Shown: positions 12,180 to 23,399, counted from the first letter of the stretch. The stretch: DNA of 64,000 bases from Anadara kagoshimensis (GCA_021292105.1 JACFYK010000036.1:1-64000); one strand, 5' to 3'. The notes: a model not told the origin generated them from the letters alone. Program-made: numbers and translations.

Positions 12180-13230
12180 GGAATGCGATAAAATTGGTTT
12201 TGTTGGATATTTCATAAATGAACGAAAATATTTTCAAATGTTGAATAAGTAACTGTTACTTGTTTAATGTCGAACGCTGCAATGTTGAATAAGTAACATA
12301 CTTCAGGTATCCAGAGATATAAAGGTATTAACTTGAAGATCGGTTGCTTTCAATGCTATTTTCAGGATCCTTTGATTTAAATCAAGAAAAATAATCAAAA
12401 GTCAATATTTGAAAATGTAAATCATATCATATTTATTTTGATTATATTACAAGTATTTTTCGACCTGACATGATTTCAGTGTCGCTAATCTTAAAGTAAA
12501 GAAGGTTACCGGCTGTGGTAGACTGGGTAAAACCTGAACATCAAAGTTGCAAACTTTTTGTCAAACCAAAATATAAAATAAATAAATAAATGAAAAATCA
12601 GGAGTACTAAAGTCTATAGCTACCATCTACATCATTTAAATGTTAATCTTTCAATCAAACTCGACACAAAGGTTTTACATGTGTACAATGAAAACAAACA
12701 CCTGCGCTCAGTCAGAGCTCAGTGATCACTCAGTGGAATCGGACACGTCATTTCAAACATCATTTACACAGTTTTGCCACGATTTTATTTTGTACCTTTT
12801 CTCGCTATGATACTCATTTTAAAAATCAATTTTTGCTCACCTGGCACAATTAAGGTTTTTAATGGCATTGTCAGTTAAAGTTTTAGCTTAAAATACCATA
12901 AGATTGTAAACTTTAGATGAGTTGCTCATAGTTGAAATAGGCTACTAGTATTAATTTGGTGATGCAGGAGGGTAGGAATTAGGTTTTCAGACTTTTTTAA
13001 CAACTGTAGATATTGAATTAGTATTTGATATGTAAGCCTGCATAAACTGGTTTTATGATTTCTTGCTGATGTTCATTTTAATTTTTGTATGTAAATCATA
13101 CATTATATAGAATATGAAATTTCAACTAAGCTTTGGCACCCTGATGTCTATAAATTTTAATACATCTTTCTTGTGTCATATGAACTAATGAATTTGCCAG
13201 ATTTTCCATGTGAAGATTTCTAAAGCTGAA
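12180..13230. other. Gene-free AT-rich stretch
   Basis: No open frame of note, no RNA gene and no clear repeat was recognised here. A short AAATAAATAAATAAATG run lies near 12575. Confidence 0.4.
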
Positions 13231-13407
13231 AGTCGAACCTGCCTTAAAGGCCACCTCTATATAAGGGTCACCTGCTTATAAAGGCCAGTAAATTTGTATC
13301 TCAATTGTTCTTTATTTGTATTATTTGAACCTGTATATAAAGTTCACCTGTCCAAAAAGGCTACTTTTACTGGTTCCCTTGGGTGGCCTTTATAGACAGG
13401 TTTGACT
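13231..13407 (+). mobile_element. 177-bp TIR element (MITE family 1), copy 1
   Basis: The ends AGTCGAACCTGCCTTAAAGG and (reverse complement) AGTCAAACCTGTCTATAAAG form imperfect terminal inverted repeats of about 26 bp. The interior contains repeated ...ATAAAGGCCACCTG-like words. The same 177-bp element occurs at 37727-37903 inside a UPF3 intron, and a partial copy lies at 18868-18953 inside a LINE. It has no coding capacity, so it is a non-autonomous DNA transposon. The superfamily is not resolved. Confidence 0.8.
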
Positions 13408-13409
13408 AT

Positions 13410-14036
13410 ATAAAAGCTTCAAAACATTTTATGGCCATCTAAAGAAATGCATATTTATATATAATCCATAGTGTAATTAAAGTTGCATTATTTAAAAGAT
13501 CATGTAAAATTGTATATACTGCACATTAATTTATAATAATACTTTGGGTGAGTAAACTGAAAAAGTAAGGTACCTAAAAATAATTGAGGGAAAATAGTTC
13601 AAAAATTGGGGAAATAATAATGCATTATAAAAAGAGAATGGGGTCCAATTTCAGCCCTAAAGTAAGGGTAGAAAAAGCACTGTACCAGCTGTATATGTTT
13701 GATATGTCCCAGGGTGTTTTGCTGTTTTTTTCAGTAAAAATGAAAGTGGGAAATTCAGTTATTCATCAAATTAAATGAGATTCAGAATGCTTCTCTTGTG
13801 ATAAGCTTGCAAAGTTAGGGTAGTTTAATAGTTTTAACTCTGTACTTATGCACTGCATATTAGGAACATGTAAATTTGAAAATTAAGGAAATGCCAGGGA
13901 ATTGTCAGGGTATTTTATATTTCATCTCAAGAGATGTGTCCCATTAAATTTCAATCATGTTTTATCATATATGGCCTCCCAAACTACTGAACAGAACAAG
14001 ACGAGCCCTAGTTTTTATTTCACTTTCACATGATAC
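13410..14036. other. Gene-free stretch
   Basis: AT-rich sequence with only short unsupported open frames. No repeat or RNA gene was identified. Confidence 0.35.
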
Positions 14037-14307
14037 TACTGTATTTCCACAAATTGAGTGCACATGGAAAATGCAAGAAAAAAGTCGTATTTCCAACAAA
14101 CTCACAAAAAAATTGTCAAAACTTAATACAAAATATACTGACCTAATAGGAAAAAATATTTTCTTTCATCCAAAAATGAACTTTATTCTGTACAGAGAGC
14201 AATTTTTGAACTTTTTAACAAGACAACAAATATGACTATGGACACATTTTCAATTAAAAGAAATAAATAATAAAAACTATGTGTACTCAATTTATGAAAA
14301 TACAGTA
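14037..14307. mobile_element. TA-flanked MITE (mariner-like)
   Basis: The element begins TA-CTGTATTTCCACAAATT and ends AATTTATGAAAATACAG-TA. The ends are inverted repeats, continuing inward as GAGTGCACAT and ATGTGTACTC, and TA on both sides fits the target duplication of Tc1/mariner relatives. It is 271 bp and has no coding capacity. Confidence 0.75.
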
Positions 14308-15284
14308 GTTCAACATGTTAGGTCCCTTTTAACTTTGCAATCATTGCCATCCTTACCAACAGTTTGATGGTAAATATACAAACTGGTGTATCTTGCTGCA
14401 CCTCATGGCATTCTTATTTGAGTTCATTAAAATGGCATGGCAAAATGGGATACTGTCTGAGAATTTTAAATGAAGTCAAGTGTGGGGATCGTGTGTTAGG
14501 TTTGAACAACTCTCAGATGTACAATTTTGTATCTTTTACATGTCAGAATATCAAGATAAAAATGACAAGAGTATGCATTTGATCCGTTGATTTATTTTAA
14601 TTTCTGTTCTTTTTTAGATAAGTTCCATATATTATTTGATGATGAATTAAATAGAAGAATGGTTAAATATCAGATGGTTAAAATATCAGAATTAAGAAGA
14701 ATTTAATGACATTTGTAACTTCACATTTTGTGAACATATAGATTGTAAATAATGTAAAAAATACTTTTATTGGCAGTTATTAACTTTCACAATTCTCTTC
14801 CCAAAACTGTTTTGTGACCATTAACTTTTGTGATATTGACTATAGCAAAATATTTGGTATCAAAAATACCATTTAAAATAAAAAAGAAGTTTGTGTTGAT
14901 TATCTTTCGCGATTATTTTGTCCTTCCAAAACACACAAAAGTTAATCACACATGAATAAAAATTGGTTTACAGTATAAGAAACAACTTTGTATTTACCTT
15001 GAAATAAATTTGAGCACTATTTCAGACACATTATAATTCATAATATTAAATTTAAAACTGTCAAATAGAATGTTTTTTCGTACATATAATATGCTTTTTA
15101 TAATTTTGAATATATTTTTTATTATAAATTTTTATATTATGATTATAACATGTATTGGTGTAACCATCTTTTTGATATATAAATGAAGGTCATAGGTTCA
15201 AAAGTCAAGGTCATAAAATGCAAATTTTCGGGAAAACTATACACTTTTCGTATATGCATTATACTCCATTATTAATGAGATCTC
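14308..15284. other. Gene-free AT-rich stretch with a possible MITE half
   Basis: No gene is seen. 14770-14980 resembles a decayed element: TTAACTTTTGTG-type words occur in both orientations and it ends GGTTTACAGTATA, like the TIR ends of the element at 60796-61780. Its left end is not clear. Confidence 0.35.
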
Positions 15285-16060
15285 ATGAATATTCATATCG
15301 CATTCAAAAGGAGGCTAAGTTTGTATCGAACATCAACAAGATGGCTGCCACTGTCTGTAATGATAACATTATTATTTGTACCGAGCATTACGTTCGGATT
15401 TGTCAAGTCCTTTATCAAAGGAAACAGCAAGAGTTTAAGAATGAAGGAGCTGCATAAGGTCTACAAATATTTCAGTGAGAAATATGTAACTGGCATCACA
15501 GGTAAGTTAATGCTGTTACTGCACAACAGTACCCTTACACCATATTTCATGAGGCGAAAAGGCTTATGGTTGAATACATAATGAAACGTCTATAAATCCA
15601 GATAGCTTAAGGAAGAGCGCTCAATGGTTTTGCTATTGAGAGATTCAGGTTCAAATCCTGGTCTGGATGTAGATGATCATTATTGCACTGCAAATCTACC
15701 TTTAAATATCTACGTCACTATTCAGGGTCGAGTTGGTTCAGAGGTAGTGCTGCTGTCAGGAAGGTCCCACATTTGATCCATGTCATGACCTTTTTTTTAT
15801 TTATTATTTTAATTTTTTTTAAATTAACTTTTTTTTAAAAAAAATAGCAATAATTTAAATACATGTATCATTTATTAAAATATGTTGCATATTTTTTTCT
15901 CAGCAGTATGTATAAATTGGAAAAGGGCTACAATATACTTTTTTTAAATTTGCCATTATTTGATATATATCATAAAATACGTTTTTAACATACGAGTGTT
16001 ATTTTCTCAACAGTTCATGAATTGGAGAAAGGATGCATGGTTAGAGCAAAACCTTGCTAG
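15285..16060 (+). CDS. Candidate small two-exon membrane-protein gene
   Basis: Exon 1 ends at 15501 at a strong donor (CACAG|GTAAGT). Exon 2 starts at 16014 after TTTTCTCAACAG and ends at TAG 16058-16060. Joined in phase they encode a small protein with a hydrophobic start (MITLLFVPSITFGFVKSF...) followed by a basic, helical-looking segment (KELHKVYKYFSEKY). It is 62 residues from ATG 15360, or 87 from the in-frame ATG at 15285. A competing ATG at 15341 has a better start context (CAAGATGGCT) but gives only a 38-residue out-of-frame peptide, so the true start is uncertain. An AATAAA lies near 16308. The 512-bp intron holds two tRNA-like sequences. I do not recognise the family. Exon structure and residue composition support a real gene; it remains unproven. 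Confidence 0.4.
15597..15667 (+). tRNA. tRNA-like sequence, probably pseudogene
   Basis: The ends TCCAGAT and GTCTGGA pair over 7 bp. A D-arm (GCTT...GAGC) and a good T-arm (TCAGGTTCAAATCCTGG) are present. The anticodon arm has a perfect 5-bp stem (CTCAA/TTGAG), but the loop is 11 nt instead of 7, so no normal anticodon can be assigned. It is best seen as a tRNA-derived repeat or pseudogene. Confidence 0.5.
15725..15790 (+). tRNA. Second tRNA-like sequence, decayed
   Basis: It starts GGGTCGAGTTGG and ends ATGACC, which can pair in part. GGTTCAGAGGTAGTGC matches a D-arm/box A and ACATTTGATCCATGT a T-arm. The variable and anticodon regions are not tRNA-like. It lies about 57 bp after the first tRNA-like sequence in the same orientation, which suggests a tRNA-dimer type repeat. 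Confidence 0.4.
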
Positions 16061-16611
16061 TTATTTTGGCCCAGAACTTAAAAAAGCTAGGACAATGTTT
16101 TTAAAAGTTGAGTTCATTCAATGTGTTTAACTTGAAAAGATCAGTACAGTAAATAATGAAAAGATCAGTACAGTAAATAAGTGAGAAAGAGGATTTGGCC
16201 TGTTTTTGTTTACGGTGTGACATCTGCATATATGCATATGTGTGTCTGATGGTTGTTAAAAGTGGACTGCTTAAGAAGTTCAGACATTTGTAAACAAAAC
16301 GTTTTATAATAAATATGATGCAAACATCTATTTATTTGTGTCATGTTTTCAAGAACATCACTGTTCTATCTCGATTACATTATTTTTCAGATTAATATAG
16401 TATATGTTTTGTAAGAATTGATGAAATTCATGTAAAGAATACAATTTTTTCAAAGAATCAATATTGTTTGTTTTTTATTAGTCCACCTGACCAAAGGTCA
16501 TGTGAGCTTATGGCATAGTTAATCATGTGTATGTGGTGTGTGTGCATGTGACATTAACACATATTATCAACTTCGACTCTGAATCTACTGCACTGATTTA
16601 AATGAAACTTG
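16061..16611. other. Gene-free stretch
   Basis: It contains a 24-bp direct duplication (GAAAAGATCAGTACAGTAAA...) near 16136-16184 and, from about 16480, the start of a dispersed repeat (TTAGTCCACCTGACC...CATGTGAGCTTATGG). A similar AGCTCACCTGAGCAC motif appears near 17453 and 40320. Confidence 0.4.
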
Positions 16612-16619
16612 ACCAGAAG

Positions 16620-17056
16620 TAGGGATGGTAGGATATATCGGTATACCGATATACCGATCGATGGGCTATTCCCGACGATAAACAGTATAGATTTTTTAAA
16701 TAGAAACTAGAAAATCCAAAGCTTCAGAAGAACAATTTAAAGATCGATTATATTAAACAATTCCTTACTTGTTTTTATTTATATATTTATTCAAACGAGC
16801 TCCAGTTGTCATAACATGTGCATTTGTACATACAGGCAAGTATGCATAAGTATGCATGATTAAGATACGCTTCCTAGCTTACGTTGTTTAAAGTACGGTA
16901 ATTCGAAAATGCTTCATATGACATGATTTAAGGGAGTTAGATACGATGTATCAAGACTTTTCTTCACAAAGATTATTTTTACGATATGTATCGATAGTTA
17001 TCGGCAAGAAAAGAATGATAATCGATATGGAATTTCAGCGGCGATAGCCAGCCCTA
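16620..17056. mobile_element. hAT-like MITE with perfect 8-bp target duplication
   Basis: The 437-bp element begins TAGGGATGG and ends CCAGCCCTA, short hAT-style inverted ends. It is flanked by an exact 8-bp duplication ACCAGAAG at 16612-16619 and 17057-17064. Near its left end is the palindrome ATCGGTATACCGAT. No coding capacity. The intact target duplication suggests a fairly recent insertion. Confidence 0.85.
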
Positions 17057-17094
17057 ACCAGAAGTATCCAGAAACAGTAAACCATCTCAACTTG

Positions 17095-17396
17095 ATAGTA
17101 AACAACACTATTAGGCAAACAAGAAGCCATAACAATAAACTGTTCAAACTACAAATACACATGAAAGATGTCAAAATATGTTTAGTAACAGGATTACAAA
17201 CCACTGGAATAGTCTAAGTGTCGAAATAGTAAATGCAGACTTTATAAATAGTTTTAAAAGCAAACTATACAAACTCTGGAGGAATCATCCCACCAAATTT
17301 GATCCTATGTGTTACAAAATGTGTGCAACCGGACCACCAGTTTACAAGACTACAGAAGATAAATATACACCTCCACAAATCGACACAGACTTATAA
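17095..17396 (+). pseudogene. LINE ORF2 C-terminal fragment
   Basis: The translation contains TRSHNNKLFKLQ and, after a frameshift, FSNRITNHWNSLSVEIVNA then NSFKSKLYKLWRNHP. This is the conserved C-terminal tail that follows the RT in Jockey/CR1-type LINEs (FxxRVVNxWNxLPxxVV...). Only this tail remains; RT and endonuclease are absent. The frameshift and truncation show it is dead. Confidence 0.7.
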
Positions 17397-17550
17397 TGGT
17401 GTCAACGATGGTAAGAAATGGTGCAATTCAAATTTGTTCAGTTTCCTTTTTAGCTCACCTGAGCACAAACTGCTCACATAAGCTATTGTAGTATAATAGA
17501 TTATTTTTTACTGTCGGCAGATTTTTTTTTTCATTTTCTTAAAGATTTTT
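17397..17550. other. Spacer with dispersed repeat fragment
   Basis: AGCTCACCTGAGCACAAACT near 17453 matches the start of a dispersed repeat also seen at 40320. It is followed by a T-rich run. Confidence 0.4.
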
Positions 17551-18308
17551 ATGTACTAAACATGGACATTTCTCAACATTTTCCAATATTGTGTAAAATA
17601 GGTTTAGATATTCCACCGAACAGTCTTGACTGTAGTAATTATAGTATTGAACTTGTGCGTTACAGATGGAAAGAGGGGAAAATTGACTCATTTTGTGAAA
17701 AACTTAATGACAAGTTAGTTTCGAGAAAATTAAGTGAAATTGATAATTTTTTAATAGATAATGACGAGGACAGGTGCAGTGATATAATATGTGACATTCT
17801 AAAATATGCTGGAGATGAAATGAGACTTAAAAAGACAGTAACGAAGTTACAACCAGATTGGTGGGACAGTAAGTGTTCTCTACTTAAACACGATAAGTAA
17901 CATTTGTTAAACATGTTAAATTTATTTAGAAAATCTGGTAATGAACATGACTTGAAATGATATAAAGAAGCTAAACAGCATTTTAAATTGGTATGTGATA
18001 GAAAGGAGAAAGAAGAGCTAATCAACTTCTTCAAGTTACAAACACTGAAGCGTGTGAAGATATGTGGACTAAAATGAGGTCATTAAATAGAACTAGTGTG
18101 CAAGCACCAAGTATTACAGGTGATGATTGATTCAACCATTTTAGGAATCTCTTAACTTCTGCAAAAGTGCAAATAGATGCTGACTTTGGTGATGAAGTGA
18201 AGGAAAGGTTAGATAGTTACATACAGGATGATAATGAAATTTGTTCAGAACTACTGGATCAAGAGATCAGTAAAGAGGAAATCTCGATGGCCAAAAAAAC
18301 AGATGAAA

Positions 18309-18716
18309 CAGGGTTCGTACAGGCCTGGAAAAGTCCTTAAATTTTGAGGTTTGCCCTAAAAAGACCCTTAAAACAAGACTGGCCTTAAAAAGCCCTTGAA
18401 TTTATCCTGAAGGTCCTAAAAAGCACTTGAATTTTGCCAGTTGGGTGTCTGTTTTTTATATGAAGTGGGTGCGATTAGACTTAATTAATCAATGAGCGAT
18501 TCAAAGATACCTGGCCCTCCAGAATGCCCAACTTCCACTTCCAAGTGTAGTTACTATAGACAGGTACATAATTCTTTCATTGATTTAATTGCCTTTGCAC
18601 AAATATTTTTTTTGCTAAAATTGTCCCACTGATTAGGCCTTAAATTTGCAAATAAGACCCTGAAAAGACCCTAAAAAGTCCTTAAATTTGGAGTACAAAT
18701 GTCTGTACGAACCCTG
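18309..18716. mobile_element. hAT-like MITE nested in LINE
   Basis: Perfect 14-bp terminal inverted repeats CAGGGTTCGTACAG / CTGTACGAACCCTG bound a 408-bp element with internal AAAAAGTCCTTAAATTT-like words near both ends. TGAAA directly flanks both sides (18304-18308, 18717-18721). The ends are hAT-like, but a full 8-bp duplication is not preserved. It splits the LINE just before its KAPGIDG motif. Confidence 0.85.
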
Positions 18717-18867
18717 TGAAAAATAATAAAGCTCCAGGTATAGATGGTGTAGTTACTGAAATGTTCAAAAACTCCATTGACTTCCTATCTGATAGATTAA
18801 AGGGGCTTTTCAATAACATACTTTGTAGTGGAAAATTTCCAGCAGAGTGGGGAAAAGCAATTACATA

Positions 18868-18953
18868 AGAGGTGACCCTCTATATAAAGTCCACCTGTCT
18901 ATTAAGTCCACTTTTGCACAGTCCCTGGGTGGTCTTTATATGCAGGTTATACT
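18868..18953 (+). mobile_element. MITE family 1, partial copy 3, nested in LINE
   Basis: GGTGACCCTCTATATAAAGT, CCACCTGTCTATTAAG and CCCTGGGTGGTCTTTATA match the family of 13231-13407. The copy has a shortened interior and eroded ends. It interrupts the LINE between its EWGKAIT and YKNGDIRSPNNYR segments. Confidence 0.65.
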
Positions 18954-19980
18954 GTATACATGTATGTGCAACTTATAAAAATGGAGACATAAGATCACCA
19001 AATAACTATAGAGTGATTTCATTATTAAATGTAATTGGTAAAAATATTCACCAAAATACTGAACAATAGACATACAGAATGGGCTGAAGTCAATGATAAG
19101 CTCTATGACCAACAGGTGGGTTTTAGACACGGATACTCTATTGTGGACACTTGTTTAATATTACATTCTGCTGTACAAAAATATCTTGCAAAAAGAAAAG
19201 GCAGAATGTACTGTGTATTCATAGACTTTTCGAAAGCGTTCGACTGTGTTCAACACAATCTACTTATGTACACCTTGATAAACAATGAAGTGAGTACTAA
19301 AGTTATAAACGCAGAAAAGTCTGTATTTATAAATATGTATAACATTAGTATAAAAATGTTCTGTTTCTATTGGATAGAATGGTTGTTCTTATACTAACTT
19401 ATGGTGCAGAAATTTGGGGCTATGAGATATCCAAATGTATCGAGTCTGTTCATATAAAGTTTTGTAAGAGACTGTACAAGGTCAAAATTAATACACCCAG
19501 GGTTTCTGCCACTGGGGAACTTGGTAGATATCCATTGTACATACATTATTATGAAGGAGTTTTTTTGTCCGCTAAGTGTCACTGTGATCTACGCAGTAGT
19601 AACTCTCAACTCAGTGAAAACACTGGCGGCTTTATCCACTATGACACCTGTATCAAACTCCAAACATTTTGCATTTTGTTTTATTTTACTGAAGTTTGCA
19701 ATATTTTTTCATATGAGATATGCTAATAAAAAGTTTAAAAAAAGATCAACAAACAATGTCATTATTACTTCTTGGCAATTTTTTGTAACACCCTGTAAAT
19801 ATTCTGATAATGCCATCACCTAAATTTGAAGCATGTTACCTGTGGAAAATACCTCCCAACATAGTAAGTATCCCATTCTTTTAATTAAAGGATTAACAGT
19901 GATAGGTAAGCATGAGGGAAAATTACCTGGATACCTTGATGTCCAATAAACTTAATTTTAACACTTTTGTATATTGAAAC

Positions 19981-21074
19981 GGTTTATTCCTGTTAGTCCA
20001 ACATCTATTGTTCTGATATAAGAAATCTTAAAATTTCATGTTGGACTATCAGGAATGTGTGGGACAGGGAGAACAATAGGTAATTTCATCAGCTTGGGCT
20101 ATAGTCTGTTTCGATAAAAATACTAGTAACTCGTACAAATATATTTCACTCAAAAAAAAATTATCGAATATTTATCGAATTTTCAAATACACACACACAC
20201 ACACACCACACATGATATATATAGAAACTACAAAAGATATCAAAAGCACAAAAATAATAATCAAACATTCCTACAAATAAGCCTTGCATGAATTTATATA
20301 TTCATTATGAAAAATATATCATAATGCAGTAAATGTATCTTGTATCAATAATTATTAATGATTTTATTAAATTTTTTCACTTCAATTAAGAGATAAGTCT
20401 TTTTAAAAAGACTTGAAAAATCAGATATAATAAGTAGTAACTGTTTTGAAAATATTACTTTCCTACTTGCGCTATTTAATGTAAATGCACTATGAAATAT
20501 GAAATAAAACGTTAAAAAATAAGATACAATTGATACAAGATCAATCATCCCATGTTCACAGAAACAATCAGTTTGTTTTAATTGTTTAAACTTATTAAAC
20601 AAATAACAGATATTTTAAATAAATTGTATAAATTTTAGATAAATTGTGAATTTTCTTAGAAAATTAGATAACTTATAAATTTTATATATATCATAATTTA
20701 TAAATTGTATAAAATTTAAAAATATTGTGTAAATTTTGAAATATTGTGTAAATTTGAAATAAATTGTGTAAATTTGTAATAAATTGTGTACATTTAAAAT
20801 AAATTGTGTAAATTTGAAATAAATTGTGAAATTTGTTTTTAGGAAATTATTAAATTGAAAGTCACTTGAAAAAAAGTGAACATATATAACTAAATTTAAA
20901 AAAAAAATATATTTGGTAAGTTTTGACGAAAATATAGGTACAAAAATAAAGCTCATAAAATTCTGAAATAAAGTATAATTCCCTAAATAAACATGGATCT
21001 TAAATGTATTTATAAGCAATGTTGGACTATCAGGAATTATGAAATCTCAAATGTTGGACTAACAGGAATACACC
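19981..21074. mobile_element. 1.1-kb TIR element with 8-bp target duplication
   Basis: The ends are GGTTTATTCCTGTTAGTCCA and, as reverse complement, GGTGTATTCCTGTTAGTCCA, extending to about 24 bp with one mismatch. ATTGAAAC flanks both sides exactly (19973-19980, 21075-21082). Each end carries a second inner copy of the terminal word (ATGTTGGACTATCAGGAA at about 20037 and 21019), so the left end is itself a small palindrome. The interior is very AT-rich and holds a roughly 20-bp tandem repeat but no transposase. The 8-bp duplication fits hAT, P or Merlin-type elements; the superfamily is open. Confidence 0.85.
20700..20840 (+). repeat. Tandem AATTGTGTAAATTTGAAAT repeat
   Basis: Roughly 20-bp units (AAATTGTGTAAATTTGAAAT and variants) repeat about seven times inside the TIR element. 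A 134-residue open frame on the opposite strand (20615-21019) is a by-product of this repeat. Confidence 0.75.
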
Positions 21075-21082
21075 ATTGAAAC

Positions 21083-22015
21083 AGTAATAAAGTAAAGGTA
21101 CAGCTAGGGGTTCAAATATGAGAGAGTAATTAAGTACAGATACCGGCAACTTGTTATTTAACTGGATTCTATATATCTATACACATAAAATAAAGTATCT
21201 TGCTTAATCTGCAGTTGTTTTTGGGGTTTTGGGTTTTTTTTTGTTATTTTTTAGACAGTATATTGGGTGCTTTTTTGGTATATTATAAATCAGGAGACTT
21301 ATCATATTCATAATTATTCCAATGTCCATGATTTGTGTTGCATGGGGTTGCACAAATCATAATTTAAAGAGTCATATATAAGTTTCCTAAGTTTTTTTCA
21401 GTGAACTCAGAAAGATTAAAATAATGACGATACAGAATAGGTTCCATCCAAATATGCTGTACTTTGTAGTGCACATTTCTTATCTCATTATCGACTTTGC
21501 GTTTGATCAATAGTTGCGCATACGCTAATTTTTCCGGTTACTTTCGACCTGAAGCTAACAAAGAATTATGAAGGATTGAAACTTATTTCTTAAATAAAAT
21601 ATTGAAAGATCAAAGCTATCAAATTATTCCTGTTATCATTAAAAAGTAGAAAATGAGAGGAATTTTATGGTATTTTTTAATCTGAAATATTTTAAGAAAT
21701 TTTTGGGGCTTTTTTAGTTTGAAATTTAAGAACTTTACAATATAGATAAAGAAGGAAATATGTTGACGTGGTTGCTTAAAACAGTCATATCAATAATTTT
21801 ACTTTCATTTTCGAAAAAGTTCCTGTTATAGCTAAAAAGAAGACATTTTGACGATTCCAATGGTGTATAACACGAGAAAATAAATAAATAAACAATTGGG
21901 GCTTTTTTAACTTTAATATAAAAATAGGCACTATTTTTGACCAACTATAGCAGTCATCTTAACCCGTCACCGTATATATACAGGTGATGTATAATGGTTT
22001 ATATAGGGAAAACAT
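21083..22015. other. Gene-free AT-rich stretch
   Basis: No gene or named repeat was recognised. T-rich runs occur near 21230 and 21390. Confidence 0.4.
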
Positions 22016-22019
22016 GCAC

Positions 22020-22660
22020 CTGGTTTAATAATTTACTTATTTTGACTTTAATGTGGATATTTCTTAAAACTTTCAAATTATTTCATATTCTACAATTTTT
22101 TCTGCATCTTACTATATTTTTTTCATAATTTTATGATAATGGCAAATTACTTCAAAATTACCTTGAAAATAACCCTTAAAGTAAATAACACATATATTCG
22201 TATGGTCTTATATAGAGTGATATAGTAAAAAGGTGATAATTTACATAAGTAGGCTTACTTTGAGTGACAAAAACTCTAAAAATTTAAGGAAAAGTCTAAC
22301 ACTTTCAAATCGTTCCACATTCTACAATTTTTTCTGCATCTTAAGACATGTTTTTTGAAATTGTACGGTAATGGCAAATTACTTCAAAATTACTTTAAAA
22401 ATTTGTATGATTTTACGGATAACGATATTTTTCGCATAGATTTACATGGTAAATATGTGAAAATTTGCACAGGGATGCTTGTTTTAATCTTCAAATACAT
22501 TTTTTAATATAGAAAATGTATCACTTTCACATCGTTTCATATATTTTACATTTTTCTCAAATTAAGATTTTTTTAAAATAATTTTCCGACAATGGCAAAT
22601 AACTTCCACATTCTTTTGAAAATTATTAAAGCGGTATATATTTGTTTCATACCTCAGTTT
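22020..22660 (+). repeat. Three degenerate tandem copies of about 230 bp
   Basis: ATTCTACAATTTTTTCTGCA occurs near 22088 and 22320, with a diverged third version near 22545. ATAATGGCAAATTACTTCAA occurs near 22137, with close versions near 22368 and 22594. Spacing of about 226-231 bp shows an old tandem repeat without coding capacity. Confidence 0.75.
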
Positions 22661-22672
22661 AATGTCAACTAT

Positions 22673-22683
22673 TAAATAAATAA

Positions 22684-22719
<36 letters not shown>

Positions 22720-22722
22720 ATG
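22673..22722 (+). repeat. (AAAT)n microsatellite
   Basis: About 12 copies of a 4-base unit. Confidence 0.95.
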
Positions 22723-23155
22723 TTTCGAAAGGTCTTTTTGTCTGCATCTCTGGTGACTGCGAGACTATTTCTTTTTCCTTTTTCCCACGCGGACTGTCAT
22801 TGGTTTTTTTTAGTAATTTTTGTTAGAAAAGGACCAGTTACGGATTTATCGTTAACCAGGTGATATTTCTGAATTTAACTTATGCCTCGCTTGTATATTC
22901 AGATGCGGGACATTCCCCATTAATGGAAAATCACCTTCATACTAATCCCTTTGCATATTCGAAGTGTATCCCGCTACCGATCCTGTCTCAAAGAGGATAG
23001 ATTTTGTGCATCTTATCTATGTCAATTAATCACCTATAAACCGGATATCGCTAATTAACTCTACCCATTAATTAATGTAGCTGTCCAGTACTCTATCTGA
23101 AAAACAGCTTACAGATTAAAATTTGTGTCGGTCATGATACATAATATCACAGATG

Positions 23156-23160
<5 letters not shown>

Positions 23161-23204
<44 letters not shown>
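23161..23204 (+). repeat. (TC)n microsatellite
   Basis: 22 uninterrupted TC units. Confidence 0.98.
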
Positions 23205-23208
<4 letters not shown>

Positions 23209-23399
23209 TTTTAAACATCTCATTATCACATAAAAGTACAAAATGAAAATAAAAATAAAAATAAATAAATTAAATAAATAATAATAATAATTTAATTTCT
23301 CTGACTTCCCCCACATTTATTTGTTCTACCAGCAGACTATTAAGCTAATATGATAACTGCATGTAAAAAAGAAAAAAAGGAGTTAGTAAAAAACAATGA

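Larger units (their letters stand above)
17551..19740 (+). pseudogene. Decayed LINE with endonuclease remnant and reverse transcriptase
   Basis: The order of protein pieces is: end of the AP-endonuclease (ISQHFPILCKI, cf. SDHFPI) at 17570; a linker (about 17640-18280); RT motifs KAPGIDGVVTEMFKN (18735), NNYRVISLLN (19000), QVGFRHGYSIVDTCL (19110) and CVFIDFSKAFDCVQHNLL (19216), where the first catalytic Asp is visible; then a jump to the C-terminal segment LTYGAEIWGYE...FCKRLY...GELGRYPLYIHYY (19388-19555). The RT motif with the catalytic D-D pair is missing, so an internal deletion removed the palm centre. Several frame changes and two inserted TIR elements also break it. The layout fits the Jockey/CR1/I group. 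It is an old, immobile copy. Confidence 0.85.

Noticed and set aside
15597-15667. Functional tRNA gene
   Set aside because: The anticodon loop is 11 nt, so no normal anticodon can be assigned.
20615-21019. 134-residue minus-strand open frame
   Set aside because: It reads the antisense of AT-rich tandem repeats inside a TIR element; the F/Y/I/T repeats have no domain.
22562-22747. Minus-strand frame with IYLFIYLFIYL repeats
   Set aside because: It is a translation of the (AAAT)n microsatellite.
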